In this document: positions 17,774 through 26,521 of the stretch, piece by piece
How positions within the stretch are numbered: the stretch's first letter is position 1
Layout of the letters: each line of letters opens with the position of its first letter
Source: Lachnospiraceae bacterium
GTDB lineage: Bacteria; Bacillota; Clostridia; Lachnospirales; Lachnospiraceae
Direction of reading: 5' to 3'
NCBI GenBank assembly: GCA_022793375.1
Contig: JAAWCS010000042.1
Span: 1 to 64,000 of the forward strand
Length of the DNA stretch: 64,000 nt
Notes under the pieces: model-generated
What the model saw: only the letters and a program-made list of their open reading frames with translations
Database searches by the model: none
Told to the model about the DNA's origin: nothing
Translations under genes and position numbers: made by a program

Positions 17774-18184
17774 ATGCACTCTATCAATCAACGCATTCGT
17801 GAGCTGCGAAAGGCCCTGCGGCTTAACCAGGAAACGTTCGGGGCCATTTTAGGAATCTCCAAATCGGGGGTATGCGACATCGAAGCCGGAAGGCGGCGGG
17901 TCACGGAGGCGCATATCCTTTTGCTGATAAGCCAGGACCGTCACCCGATCAGTGAGCAGTGGCTGAGGACCGGAAACGGAAGCATGTTCCGGCGTCCGGC
18001 TAAATCTTTGATTTCCCTGGGGGACGAAACAGATGCCTTATTCAGGGCCCTGGCGGAAGCCTATCTTGAATTGGACTTTCAGGACCGTCAGGTTCTTATG
18101 AAATTTCTGCACCACATTGACGACAAAATAAAACAATCCGGCAGCGGTGAGCCGCCGCCTCCTCCCCGGACGTCCGCTCCCTGA
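17774..18184 (+). CDS. XRE-family helix-turn-helix regulator
   Basis: 136 residues from the ATG at 17774, which has AAAAGGGGGA upstream; longer in-frame starts run into unlikely low-complexity sequence. The HTH is NQRIRELRKALRLNQETFGAILGISKSGVCDIEAGRRRVTEAHILLL (3-50). Then comes ISEQWLRTGNGSMF, the extension typical of Clostridial phage-repressor-like proteins, and a proline-rich tail. The promoter has an extended -10, TGTTATAGT. Divergent from spo0A across the Spo0A-box region. Target unknown. Confidence 0.9.
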   Translation: MHSINQRIRELRKALRLNQETFGAILGISKSGVCDIEAGRRRVTEAHILLLISQDRHPISEQWLRTGNGSMFRRPAKSLISLGDETDALFRALAEAYLELDFQDRQVLMKFLHHIDDKIKQSGSGEPPPPPRTSAP

Positions 18185-18193
18185 AACTTGTGT

Positions 18194-18222
18194 TTGACCG
18201 CCTGTCCCATCTATGATAAAAT
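18194..18222 (+). promoter_or_regulatory. Promoter of the SLC13/ArsB-like permease gene
   Basis: TTGACC (18194-18199), 17-bp spacer, TAAAAT (18217-18222), 40 bases before the ATG. Confidence 0.7.
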
Positions 18223-18262
18223 ATGTGAAATATCATTCCATAAAACATAACAGGAGAAACAC

Positions 18263-19537
18263 ATGAACATGACGATCGCTCTCGCTCTTTTCGCCCTGAC
18301 CTATGTAGGGCTGCTGCTTTTGCCGAATAAACGCCACTTCGTTGCTCTGATCTTCGCCCTTTTATTCATCCTCTGCGGCATCCTGCCCGTGAATAAAGTC
18401 CTGGGCGCCGTCGATTTCAATGTCCTGATGATGATTGCCGGGACCATGGGACTCGTATCGTTGTTTATCGACTCGCAGATGCCGGCCCGGCTCGCGGACC
18501 TGATTTTGGAAAAAACGCCGAATGTAAAATGGGCCGTTGTCTTTCTGTCTCTTTTTGCCGGCATCGTATCTGCCTTTGTCGACAACGTAGCCACCGTCCT
18601 GATGATCGCGCCGGTCGCCCTCGCAATCAGCAAGCGCTTAAAGCTCAACCCCGTGCCGATCATTATCGCGATCGCCGTTTCTTCTAATTTACAAGGAGCG
18701 GCCACCCTGGTGGGCGACACGACCTCGATCCTCTTAGGCGGCTATGCCGGGATGGATTTTATGGACTTTTTCTTCTTTCTCGGCCGGCCCAGCATTTTCT
18801 GGGCAGTGGAATTGGGCGCCGTCTTATCCTGCGTTGTCCTTTTATGGCTGTTTCGCAGAGAAAACGGCCCGATCGGCGCTACGTCCCTCACCCCGGTGAC
18901 GGACTACGTCCCGACGATCCTCTTGACCGGCGTCGTTGTCCTGCTGATTGCCGCCTCCTTTATCCCCGGCAAGCCGGCTGTTACCAACGGTCTGATCTGC
19001 ATGTGGCTGCTGGCGGTCGGGCTTTTCTACACCGCTTTCAAAACCCGTGACCTGCGCAAGGTCGTTAAGCCCCTGCGGGAAATCGACTTTTCCACCCTGA
19101 TTTTGCTGGCCGGCCTGTTTATCATCATCGGCGGCATCACCGAGGCCGGTGTGATCGATGCCGTCGCCGGTATTTTTGTCCATTTAAGCGGCGACAGCGT
19201 ATTCCTGGCCTACACGCTGATCGTCTGGGCCAGCGTGCTCTTTTCGGCTTTTATCGACAACATCCCTTATGTCGCCACCATGCTGCCCGTCGTCCAGGGC
19301 ATGGCCGCCATGATGGGCGTTGAGCCCTATGTCCTCTATTTCGGTCTGCTCACCGGCGCTACCTTGGGCGGAAATTTGACGCCTGTGGGCGCTTCGGCCA
19401 ATATTACCGCCATCGGTATCCTGCGCAAGGAAGGCAACAATGTAAAAAACCGCGACTTCCTGCGGATCGGTATTCCTTTTACCCTGACAGCCGTTATGGC
19501 CGGCTATCTGTTTGTATGGATTTTCTGGGGAATGTAG
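18263..19537 (+). CDS. SLC13/ArsB-NhaD superfamily permease
   Basis: 424 residues with about eleven hydrophobic helices and two related halves. Ion-transporter superfamily signatures are FVDNVATVLMIAPVALAI and SSNLQGAATLVGDTTSILL in the first half, and FIDNIPYVATMLPVVQGM and GATLGGNLTPVGASANITAIGI in the second. The paired DN and (G)NLTPVG-type hairpins mark substrate and cation sites. Relatives move dicarboxylates, sulfate, arsenite or Na+/H+; the substrate cannot be told from sequence. Own promoter and GGAGAA ribosome site. Confidence 0.88.
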   Translation: MNMTIALALFALTYVGLLLLPNKRHFVALIFALLFILCGILPVNKVLGAVDFNVLMMIAGTMGLVSLFIDSQMPARLADLILEKTPNVKWAVVFLSLFAGIVSAFVDNVATVLMIAPVALAISKRLKLNPVPIIIAIAVSSNLQGAATLVGDTTSILLGGYAGMDFMDFFFFLGRPSIFWAVELGAVLSCVVLLWLFRRENGPIGATSLTPVTDYVPTILLTGVVVLLIAASFIPGKPAVTNGLICMWLLAVGLFYTAFKTRDLRKVVKPLREIDFSTLILLAGLFIIIGGITEAGVIDAVAGIFVHLSGDSVFLAYTLIVWASVLFSAFIDNIPYVATMLPVVQGMAAMMGVEPYVLYFGLLTGATLGGNLTPVGASANITAIGILRKEGNNVKNRDFLRIGIPFTLTAVMAGYLFVWIFWGM

Positions 19538-19598
19538 GGACGCGCCGATCCTCCGGCAGCTCCCCGGTACAATCCGTAAAAATCCGTCAAAAAAACTA

Positions 19599-19627
19599 TT
19601 GACAGATCACCGGAAAAATAGTATTAT
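19599..19627 (+). promoter_or_regulatory. Promoter of tRNA-Leu
   Basis: TTGACA (19599-19604), 17-bp spacer, TATTAT (19622-19627), 25 bases before the tRNA 5' end. Confidence 0.85.
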
Positions 19628-19651
19628 AGAAAAGCGCTCGAGAGAGTACCG

Positions 19652-19736
19652 GCAGTTGTGGCGGAATTGGCATACGCGCATGATTCAGGTTCATGTGAGC
19701 ACTACGCTCGTGAGGGTTCAAGTCCCTCCAACTGCA
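19652..19736 (+). tRNA. tRNA-Leu (anticodon CAG)
   Basis: 85 nt with acceptor GCAGTTG pairing with CAACTGC and discriminator A. The anticodon loop TTCAGGT gives CAG. A long variable arm (GTGAGCACTACGCTCGT) is typical of leucine tRNAs, and the T-loop is TTCAAGT. CCA is not encoded. Confidence 0.95.
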
Positions 19737-19748
19737 CGTCGAAGATTC

Positions 19749-19787
19749 GCTGAAATCCTTGGAAGGTCAAGGATTTCGGCGTTTTTC
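19749..19787 (+). terminator. Intrinsic terminator after tRNA-Leu
   Basis: GCTGAAATCCTT (19749-19760) pairs with AAGGATTTCGGC (19769-19780, one G-T pair), followed by GTTTTT. It separates the tRNA from the tyrA-aroB gene, whose ATG is 27 bases further on. Confidence 0.85.
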
Positions 19788-19813
19788 ATTTATACACTTC
19801 AGGAGGACATAAG

Positions 19814-21550
19814 ATGACCGTTGGTATCGTAGGTTTAGGACTTATTGGAGGTTCTTTTGCGAAAGCGTTTCAGCGAGACGGGAAGCTGACCGTTTTTGGT
19901 ACGGACTTGTCGGAAAGCCACGTAAAAAAAGCGCTTTCCCACGGAGAAATTCAGGAAAAGCTCACCGACAGTCTCTTACCCCGGTGCGACATTGTTTTGA
20001 CAGCCTTGTATCCCGAGGATACCGTCCGCTACATTCATGACCATGCCGCCCTCTTTTGTGCCGATGCCGTTGTCATGGACTGCTGCGGCATCAAGGAACC
20101 GATCTGCGCCGCGTTAAAACCGATTGCCCGCAAATACGGTTTTACCTTTATCGGGGCCGATCCCTTTGCCGGAAAAAATCGTTCCGGCTATGACGCGGCT
20201 TCCGCCACGCTCTTTGACCGCTCTTCCATTATTCTGACTCCGTATGAAGATACGCCGGCGGATAAGCTGGAGCTTTTATGCCGCCTGATGATGCGGGCCG
20301 GTTTTTCCTCCCTGATGAAAATGTCCGCCGAGAAGCACGACCGGATCATTGCCCTTACCTCGCAGCTGACCCACATTATTTCCAATGCCCTGGTCAAAAG
20401 CCCGGCCGCTTCCTGGGAGGACAGCTTTTTTTCCGGCAGTTTTCGCGACTTGACCAAACGTGCCGATCTGAACGAACAGATGTGGTCCGAGGTGATCCGC
20501 AACAACGTCATTACCGTAACAGCCTCCCGCAGCTATGATGTGATCGTAGAACCTGACATTCTAAACCGCATGGGCGCTTATATCCGCCGGATCGGATCAC
20601 CCGAAACCGCCGTTATCGTCAGCGACGATTCGGTATACGCCCTGTACGGACAGACGGTGACAGACGCTTTAAAACAGCAGGGAATCCAGGTCCTCTCCTA
20701 TGTGTTTGCGCATGGCGAGCAGGCCAAGAGCCAGCAGAACCTGTTCGACCTTTTAGAGTTCATGGCCGAACACGCCGTCACGCGCACCGATCTTTTAGTG
20801 GCTCTGGGCGGCGGCGTCACCGGGGATTTAACCGGCTTTGCGGCTTCCATTTATCTAAGAGGTACGCCCTTTGTTCAAATCCCTACTTCTCTCTTAGCCG
20901 CCGTCGATTCCTCGGTGGGCGGCAAGACGGCGGTCAACCTTCTGGCAGGCAAAAACCTGGCAGGCTCCTTCAACCAGCCCCGCCTGGTGCTCTGCGACAC
21001 GCGCACTCTTGATACCCTGCCTGCAAAGGAATTTGCTTCCGGCATGGCTGAGGTCATCAAATACGGCATTCTCTCCGATCCGGAGCTCTTCTCCCTGGTT
21101 GAAACACAGGATGCCGCCAAGCATCTGGAACAAATTATCTGCCGCTGCGTTACCATCAAACGTGAACTGGTAATGGCGGATGAATTTGACACCGGCTCCC
21201 GCCAATTGCTCAATCTTGGACATACGCTGGCCCACGCGGTCGAAAAGCTCAGCCATTTTTCCATCAGCCATGGCCATGCCGTGGCAATCGGACTGGCCGC
21301 CATTTCCCGCTGCGCCTACCGGGCCGGCCTGGCCGAAGAGGATATCTATGAGCGGGTCTGCGCGGTCCTGACCAAATACCGTCTGCCCATATCCTGCGAT
21401 TTTCCCGTAAAGGATCTTTGCCAGATGATTTTAAAGGATAAAAAACGCTCCGGCCAGACGATCCATCTGGTTATTCCCCGGCGAATCGGCGACACGTTCC
21501 TCTATAAAATGGACGTGGATCAGCTGGAGGACTTCTTCTCTTATTCATAA
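19814..21550 (+). CDS. Prephenate dehydrogenase-like / 3-dehydroquinate synthase fusion
   Basis: 578 residues, two shikimate/tyrosine-pathway enzymes in one chain. Residues 1-230 are a TyrA domain: Rossmann GLGLIGGSFAKAF (7-19), then MDCCGIK. At 115-120, ADPFAG stands where TyrA enzymes carry HPxxG, so the catalytic His is Asp116; the later SHLPH-like site reads SQLTH. The usual C-terminal dimerisation helices of TyrA are missing. Residues 235-578 are a full AroB: ALGGGVTGDLTGFAA, SSVGGKTAVNL, GMAEVIKYG, LLNLGHTLAHAVE and SHGHAVAIG, including the Zn ligands. AroB should be active; the TyrA activity is doubtful. AGGAGG precedes the ATG. Confidence 0.92.
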   Translation: MTVGIVGLGLIGGSFAKAFQRDGKLTVFGTDLSESHVKKALSHGEIQEKLTDSLLPRCDIVLTALYPEDTVRYIHDHAALFCADAVVMDCCGIKEPICAALKPIARKYGFTFIGADPFAGKNRSGYDAASATLFDRSSIILTPYEDTPADKLELLCRLMMRAGFSSLMKMSAEKHDRIIALTSQLTHIISNALVKSPAASWEDSFFSGSFRDLTKRADLNEQMWSEVIRNNVITVTASRSYDVIVEPDILNRMGAYIRRIGSPETAVIVSDDSVYALYGQTVTDALKQQGIQVLSYVFAHGEQAKSQQNLFDLLEFMAEHAVTRTDLLVALGGGVTGDLTGFAASIYLRGTPFVQIPTSLLAAVDSSVGGKTAVNLLAGKNLAGSFNQPRLVLCDTRTLDTLPAKEFASGMAEVIKYGILSDPELFSLVETQDAAKHLEQIICRCVTIKRELVMADEFDTGSRQLLNLGHTLAHAVEKLSHFSISHGHAVAIGLAAISRCAYRAGLAEEDIYERVCAVLTKYRLPISCDFPVKDLCQMILKDKKRSGQTIHLVIPRRIGDTFLYKMDVDQLEDFFSYS

Positions 21551-21624
21551 ATGAACCGGCGCTTCCCTGCCGCGGTGGGTTGGAAATGTCAATCGATTTT
21601 TCCGCAAATGCGCAGATAACGAAC

Positions 21625-21723
21625 GGGGCTGCTGCAAAACAAAGATCCTGTACAAAATATGGTATTTATGCATCGACCGACACAGCCATATTTTGTATGT
21701 TCTCTGCGTTTTGCAGCAGCCCC
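21625..21723. repeat. 99-bp palindromic element (MITE-like)
   Basis: GGGGCTGCTGCAAAAC (21625-21640) is a perfect inverted copy of 21708-21723. Inside it a second perfect pair, TACAAAATATGG (21651-21662) with 21686-21697, extends the fold. The terminal 16 bp resemble inverted ends of some IS families (IS6-like GGTTCTGTTGCAAA). I see no clear target duplication. It lies between two convergent genes and could also end transcription. Confidence 0.7.
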
Positions 21724-21762
21724 ATTATTCTTCTATCGTTTTATCGTTACGGTCTTTTGCCT

Positions 21763-22008
21763 TTACAGGCCGACCGCTTTCAATATCAGCTGGCAATTCC
21801 CATAGTCAGGCAGCGTAATCGTGGCCTGTTCGTCGCTGCTGTCCCTCGACAGACGGCCGTTCGCCATATCCGCCAGACGGCGAAACGCCCTCTTTGAATC
21901 CGCCGCTTCCACTTCCACCGACGTAATATACTGCGTAATATCGTACCGCTCGTCGCGGGGCAGTTTTTTCTTTGCCGTAAATTCTTCTATCTCAAACCGG
22001 TACTTCAC
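21763..22008 (-). CDS. Small conserved-looking protein of unknown function
   Basis: 81 residues from a GTG with a strong AGGAGGGG site. Sequence MKYRFEIEEFTAKKKLPRDERYDITQYITSVEVEAADSKRAF..., mixed charge, no membrane helix and no motif I recognise. A promoter-like TTGCTT-17-TACAAT lies at 22082-22110. The ribosome site and promoter make it a real gene. Confidence 0.7.
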   Translation of the reverse strand: MKYRFEIEEFTAKKKLPRDERYDITQYITSVEVEAADSKRAFRRLADMANGRLSRDSSDEQATITLPDYGNCQLILKAVGL

Positions 22009-22114
22009 TCCAAACCCCTCCTGCCTTACGTATTTGTTACTCTTGGGCCGTCGCGCCGCCCCCGGTAACGCATACTTCCCTATTGTAAGGCCCCCCTGTC
22101 AAAAAAGCAAGACC

Positions 22115-23356
22115 TTATTCAAAAAAACTTGCATAAGACGGCAATTCTCGTCCGGACGCCCGGTATGCCGCCATCTTTTTCCGAATCTTTTCCCAAAGTT
22201 CCTCCTCCGTATAGACCTTGTAACGGGAAATCCGCAGGGCCGCCGCCGTATCCTCCAGCATAGCGATATAAAGATTCGTATAACGCCACAGCCGCGTCTT
22301 GCACAGCTTACGGCCGGCCTCCGGCAATATCTCCTCATAGATCCGGCGAAGCTCCGGCAAAGGTTCCAGCGGAAGAAGCGCTCCCAGCTTGCCCCCTGTA
22401 CGGCGCTCGCTTTCCGTTTGGGCGGTTCCCGCTTCCGGCAGCGGCCCGTTTTCCGCCTTTCGTTCCGGGCACAGGCTGCGCCGGGCCATGCCGCACAGGC
22501 GTTCGCAGGCCTCTTCCTCGCTCAAGTCAAGATCCAGGTAATATTCGTTTCCCGCCAGCCCGTACAGCACGCGCCTGGCATCGTAGTACCCCAGCTTCAT
22601 ATTGCGGCGGCTGCGGGTGCTGTCAAACTCCAATACGCCTCCTAAGTTCTGGCGGGGCGCGATATCGACCACATTGACATTTTCAGGGATTTTGACCCGC
22701 TTCTCCACGCCGAAGCCAAAAATCCGCAGAACGATAATGTCCTCATAGCCCCGGTTCAAAAGGGAATCTAGGGGCACCCGGTCCTGCACACCGCCGTCAA
22801 TATACCGCTTGCCATGAAGCGTCTCCCGTTTGAAGGCAGGCAGGTACGCGCTCGCCAAAAGCATATCCGGGATCAGTCCCTCCGGCACATCTTTTGCATT
22901 GACATCGATCAGCTGATGGTCGGACAGCGAATACGTCACAATATAAAAATCCATCGGCGACCGGCGGATGACCTGCTCGTCGCACACTTCGGCAATGAGG
23001 TTTTTTAACGGCGTTACATCCATGCCGCGCTCACGGATTACCCGCAGCCCCTCCTGCACCACATTGTTTAAATTGACGTTCTTCAAATCGCCGCGAAGGA
23101 TCGAGTCCATCATCTCGTCATCCACATCCATGACCTGGGAGTAAGAAATATTTTCCCATATCTTATTGGCCTTTTCCAGATCGTCCATGCAGATCAGAGC
23201 CCCGTTCAACGCTCCGACAGACACGCCGGATATGCCCTTGATCTTCACTCCTGCTTCTTTTAAGGCCTTCCAGGCGCCGATCTGATAGGCCCCTTTGGCC
23301 CCGCCGCCCTCCAGTACCAGACCGTATTCCTTTGTCAAATCCAGCTGTAATTCCAT
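22115..23356 (-). CDS. Patatin-like phospholipase
   Basis: 413 residues. The patatin domain (about 10-290) has the oxyanion loop VLEGGGAKGAYQIGAW, nucleophile Ser in GVSVGALNG and the Asp in YIDGGVQDRVP. About 120 residues of helical, charged sequence follow with no assigned domain. Such enzymes hydrolyse acyl esters of lipids, and some are effectors or stress proteins. Divided from the next operon by the repeat/terminator region. No signal peptide, so cytoplasmic. Confidence 0.93.
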   Translation of the reverse strand: MELQLDLTKEYGLVLEGGGAKGAYQIGAWKALKEAGVKIKGISGVSVGALNGALICMDDLEKANKIWENISYSQVMDVDDEMMDSILRGDLKNVNLNNVVQEGLRVIRERGMDVTPLKNLIAEVCDEQVIRRSPMDFYIVTYSLSDHQLIDVNAKDVPEGLIPDMLLASAYLPAFKRETLHGKRYIDGGVQDRVPLDSLLNRGYEDIIVLRIFGFGVEKRVKIPENVNVVDIAPRQNLGGVLEFDSTRSRRNMKLGYYDARRVLYGLAGNEYYLDLDLSEEEACERLCGMARRSLCPERKAENGPLPEAGTAQTESERRTGGKLGALLPLEPLPELRRIYEEILPEAGRKLCKTRLWRYTNLYIAMLEDTAAALRISRYKVYTEEELWEKIRKKMAAYRASGRELPSYASFFE

Positions 23357-23515
23357 AATTCCTCTGCCGTCGTTGCGTGCGGCCTGTCCCTTCTTTTTGT
23401 ATATCAGCTATTGTAGCCATCCCGGAGACTTTTTGCAACCGGTTTCCATAAATTTCATATCCGGGTTATACTTTTTTTCTTTTTGACATTTGTTCGCGCC
23501 GCAGGGCATCGCCAT

Positions 23516-23671
23516 GCTCGCACCGCTCGGCTTTCGCCTCGCTGAACGCGGCATTCGCCGAGTGAGAGCGTAAACGCTCTCGTTCGGCTCATTGCTCGCA
23601 CCGCTCAGCTTTCGCCTCGCTGAACGCGGCATTCGCCGAGTGAGAGCGTAAACGCTCTCGTTCGGCTCATT
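23516..23671. repeat. 78-bp structured repeat, two tandem copies
   Basis: Two units (23516-23593 and 23594-23671) differ at one base. Each contains the perfect hairpin GAGAGCGTAAACGCTCTC and the smaller CGGCTTTCGCC fold. A third, diverged copy lies at 31938-32017. On the minus strand the tandem copies begin 8 bases past the oxidoreductase terminator. Short open frames across it repeat ASNEPNESVYALTRRMPRSARRK and are unlikely to be translated. Confidence 0.85.
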
Positions 23672-23679
23672 GCTCGCGC

Positions 23680-23724
23680 AAAAAACAGACCGCCCGCCAA
23701 ACATTTCCGTTTGGCGGCGGTCTG
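23680..23724 (-). terminator. Terminator of the glucitol-type PTS operon
   Basis: A 16-17 bp stem (CAGACCGCC... from 23686 pairing up to 23724) is followed on the minus strand by TTTTTTG. The plus-strand side also has TTTTT, so it may work both ways and stop the patatin-side reads too. Confidence 0.85.
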
Positions 23725-23758
23725 CTTTTTATTCAGAACTATCACACAAAACGATACC

Positions 23759-25075
23759 TTATTTCAGGATCTCATACCCATACATCGCATCCTGCTCTTT
23801 ACGCAGCTTGTAGATCAGGGTGCTCGTATCCAGCTCGATCATATCCCAGGTAATCATCTGGCCCTTCTTGACGTCTTTAAGCAGCTTGGCGTTCTTCGTC
23901 ACCAGGCCATAGGGCACATACCCCTTCTCGCGGGTCTCCGCCGCCGTCGCGATCGAAGCATAGGTCGTGTAGCCGCCGATGCCGTCGATCGGCTGGCCGG
24001 CCTTTAAGTCGATCTTCGCACGGGTAATGCACTCCGAAACCGGCGCTCCCATAGGAACGATCGTCGGCTCGCCTTCCAATACCGCGCGGGCTACGGTCAG
24101 AGGAGTCTCCAGGTTGCACAGATGATACGGACGGTACAGCGTCCACAGCGGGCCGGGGCCCATGCTGTGATATCCCATCTGATAAGCGATCTCTTCGTTG
24201 GTCGTCGCTACGGTCACAAATACGCCGGGAGCGATGCCGTTTACATACTCGACTACGCCGTGCTTATTCATCACGCCGCCGTCCTCTTTCAGCTTGCACA
24301 GCTGGTTGAGGGCCTTTACATCGCCGGGCTCCACTACCAGGCCATGGCCGCCGATTACGTCGGGGATCAGGCCGGTTGCGTTGGACATTGCCGTCATCTC
24401 CACCATCGTCTTGGTGCCGTCCTTAAACGCGCACAGCATCTTGGGACTCATCTTGCGGCGAGTCGCCTCTTCGAGGACGGTATCCGGATTGCAGTCGTAA
24501 TCCAGCTTGTTGTTCTTGCCCTTACCCATAACCTTTACTTCCATGCCCATGGCCCTAGCAAAGGAATACAGATGCATCACTGCGCCGGGCTCGTCGCCGT
24601 CGGAGCCGGTGTAGATCACGCCGTTTTCATCGCCCAGCTTCTTTAGATAGGAGCCGATTACGATGTCGGTTTCTACGTTTAACATAACGCAATGCTTGTG
24701 GTTCTTCATCGCCGTGGTCGCTACATGAGCGCCTACGTCCGGCACGCCGGTCGCGTCGATCACACACTGCACCAGGTTCGCCTGGGAGATCATGTTGGCA
24801 TCTTCCGTCGCCACATATTTGCCCTGCTCCATGTAGACATTGGCTTCCTCAAGCGTCTTCGCAACGGCGATATCATCGTCTGCCACGCCGGCATACTTGA
24901 AGGCATTGACTGCATTCTCGATTACAATGTCAGAAACGATGGCCGGCTTGATGCCCTTCATCATAACCATCTGCGATACCATGCCGCGGCCCATCTGACC
25001 GGCGCCTACGATACCCGATAAGATAACCTTTCCATCTTCCTCACACTTGATAAGTTTTTTGTCCAGATTAAGCAT
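23759..25075 (-). CDS. NAD(P)-dependent oxidoreductase with C-terminal SAF domain
   Basis: 438 residues. The Rossmann domain begins SGIVGAGQMGRGMVSQM (GxGxxG) and is followed by CVIDATGVPDVGAHVATTAMKNHKHCVMLNVETD, as in homoserine-dehydrogenase-like proteins. The last 80 residues (KGYVPYGLVTKNAKLLKDVKKGQMITWDMIELD) form a SAF domain, as in antifreeze/NeuB-like or altronate-dehydratase proteins. Last gene of a glucitol-type PTS operon, 29 bases after the IIA gene, where sorbitol-6-phosphate dehydrogenase would be expected. It probably oxidises the imported sugar-alcohol phosphate or an acid derivative; the substrate is unknown. Confidence 0.85.
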   Translation of the reverse strand: MLNLDKKLIKCEEDGKVILSGIVGAGQMGRGMVSQMVMMKGIKPAIVSDIVIENAVNAFKYAGVADDDIAVAKTLEEANVYMEQGKYVATEDANMISQANLVQCVIDATGVPDVGAHVATTAMKNHKHCVMLNVETDIVIGSYLKKLGDENGVIYTGSDGDEPGAVMHLYSFARAMGMEVKVMGKGKNNKLDYDCNPDTVLEEATRRKMSPKMLCAFKDGTKTMVEMTAMSNATGLIPDVIGGHGLVVEPGDVKALNQLCKLKEDGGVMNKHGVVEYVNGIAPGVFVTVATTNEEIAYQMGYHSMGPGPLWTLYRPYHLCNLETPLTVARAVLEGEPTIVPMGAPVSECITRAKIDLKAGQPIDGIGGYTTYASIATAAETREKGYVPYGLVTKNAKLLKDVKKGQMITWDMIELDTSTLIYKLRKEQDAMYGYEILK

Positions 25076-25104
25076 TTCTTTTGCCTCCTATGATATATTA
25101 GAAC

Positions 25105-25476
25105 CTAATGGATCTCAATAGTACCCCCGACGAATACGTCCTGCGGCAGGAAGGGTTCGTCGCCCTCCAACATCATCATGCCCGGACGCTCCGCCTCGCT
25201 TCCGCCCTTAAAACAAAGCGTGCAGTGCCCCATTTCCTTCAAAGTATGCCGCGCCTCGTCGCCGATCGCCGTAATCGTATACGCTTTGTTGCAGATCAGC
25301 ATAATATCGCCCGGCGTAATCTCCTCGTTCATCGGCGAAACCGTATGTACGATCGAAATTTCCGCCAACTCCGGCGGTGCGCCCTCATTGAAAATGAACA
25401 CAAACTTGCAGTCCTCCTCGGTCAGGAAGTACAGCGCGTCATCGTTAAAACTCAAAATCTTTGCAAAAAATTTCAT
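25105..25476 (-). CDS. srlB: PTS glucitol/sorbitol-type EIIA
   Basis: 123 residues matching the IIA-Gut family: FIFNEGAPPELAEISIVHTV, with His44 as the likely phosphorylation site, ITPGDIMLICNKAYTITAIGDEARHTLKEMGHCTLCFKG, and a C-terminal GGTIEI. It passes phosphate from HPr to EIIB. Encoded directly between EIIBC and the oxidoreductase. Confidence 0.92.
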   Translation of the reverse strand: MKFFAKILSFNDDALYFLTEEDCKFVFIFNEGAPPELAEISIVHTVSPMNEEITPGDIMLICNKAYTITAIGDEARHTLKEMGHCTLCFKGGSEAERPGMMMLEGDEPFLPQDVFVGGTIEIH

Positions 25477-25498
25477 GTCACCCTACTCGATATTTGTT

Positions 25499-26503
25499 TT
25501 AGAACAAGCCGATGCTGAAAATGTACGCAATCACTACGGACAAAGGCCCGGTAATCACACGGGAGAACAGCACGGCAGGTACGCCCAGCTCAATGGTCTC
25601 CGGCTCTGCTTCGCCCAGGGACAGACCTACGGGAACGAAGTCGCCGCCTACCTGTGCGTCGATCGCAAACAGGGCAGGCAGTGCATACTGCGGCGGAATG
25701 GCGCCGCGGCCGATCTGCTCACCGATCAGAACGCCGACCACCTGAGCAATAACCGCGCCGGGGCCCAGGATCGGGCTCAAAAACGGCAGCGCGCAGATCA
25801 GGGAAATGACCAGCATGCCCGGAAGCGTGGAACAGAACGGGGAAATCCTTTCAGCAATCACATCGCCTAAGCCGCTGGCACTGATGATACCCAGCAAAGT
25901 GCTGGTAAAGGCCATGAACGGCAGGATGTTCTTGATTACCATGTCAATGCTCTCGCGGCCGGCCGCAAAGAACTTATTGACCACCTTGCCGACGCCGATG
26001 CCGATACGGGTCACGATCCCCTGCTTCTTGCCCTCGTTCATCTCGGCCAAACGCTCCCTGGCCGCCGCTTTCTCCGCCGTGCCCTTCTGCGTCTCGCCGG
26101 CCGAAGCCGACTTCGTGGTTGTGGCAGCGCCCTCTTTCGCATAGGAGAAGCAGCTCTCCGTCACATCCGATACATAGATATCCTCGGTGATGAATTTGGC
26201 CAGCGGGCCGGACTGTCCGACCGGCGTTAAGTTGATCGTAAAGATCCCTTTCTTAGGATACACGCCGCAGCGGGCCGTGCCGCCGCAGTCTACCACCGCT
26301 GCCAGAACCTGTTCGTCCGGCACCGTGGTTTTCCAGCCGTTGACCAATTCACAGCCGGTCATCTCCGCTAACTTCTGCGCAATCGGGCTGACGTTTTCGC
26401 CGGTTACGCACAATATCTTGTTGCAGGTCTCCGTCGCCTGAATGGTCAGAGGACCGCCCCAGCCGCTGGGACCTTTTTTAATCGTAACTGCTTTATATGC
26501 CAT
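25499..26503 (-). CDS. srlE: PTS glucitol/sorbitol-type EIIB-C component
   Basis: 334 residues. The EIIB domain (1-125) has DCGGTARCGVYPKKGIFTINLTPVGQ, with Cys79 in the RCG motif as probable phospho-cysteine. A charged linker of about 45 residues follows (SASAGETQKGTAEKAAARERLAEMNEGKK). The membrane part (from about 180) includes IGIGVGKVVNKFFAAGRESIDMVIKNILPFMAF and LGPGAVIAQVVGVLIGEQIGRG. It forms the transporter with the EIIC protein encoded next to it. Confidence 0.94.
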   Translation of the reverse strand: MAYKAVTIKKGPSGWGGPLTIQATETCNKILCVTGENVSPIAQKLAEMTGCELVNGWKTTVPDEQVLAAVVDCGGTARCGVYPKKGIFTINLTPVGQSGPLAKFITEDIYVSDVTESCFSYAKEGAATTTKSASAGETQKGTAEKAAARERLAEMNEGKKQGIVTRIGIGVGKVVNKFFAAGRESIDMVIKNILPFMAFTSTLLGIISASGLGDVIAERISPFCSTLPGMLVISLICALPFLSPILGPGAVIAQVVGVLIGEQIGRGAIPPQYALPALFAIDAQVGGDFVPVGLSLGEAEPETIELGVPAVLFSRVITGPLSVVIAYIFSIGLF

Positions 26504-26521
26504 ATCCGTATCCTCCCCTCG

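Noticed and set aside
21551-21624. A terminator directly after the tyrA-aroB stop
   Set aside because: No GC stem with T-run precedes the palindromic element at 21625.
23408-23704. 98-residue minus-strand frame with a repeated peptide
   Set aside because: It only translates the 78-bp structured repeat and a terminator; no ribosome site or domain.
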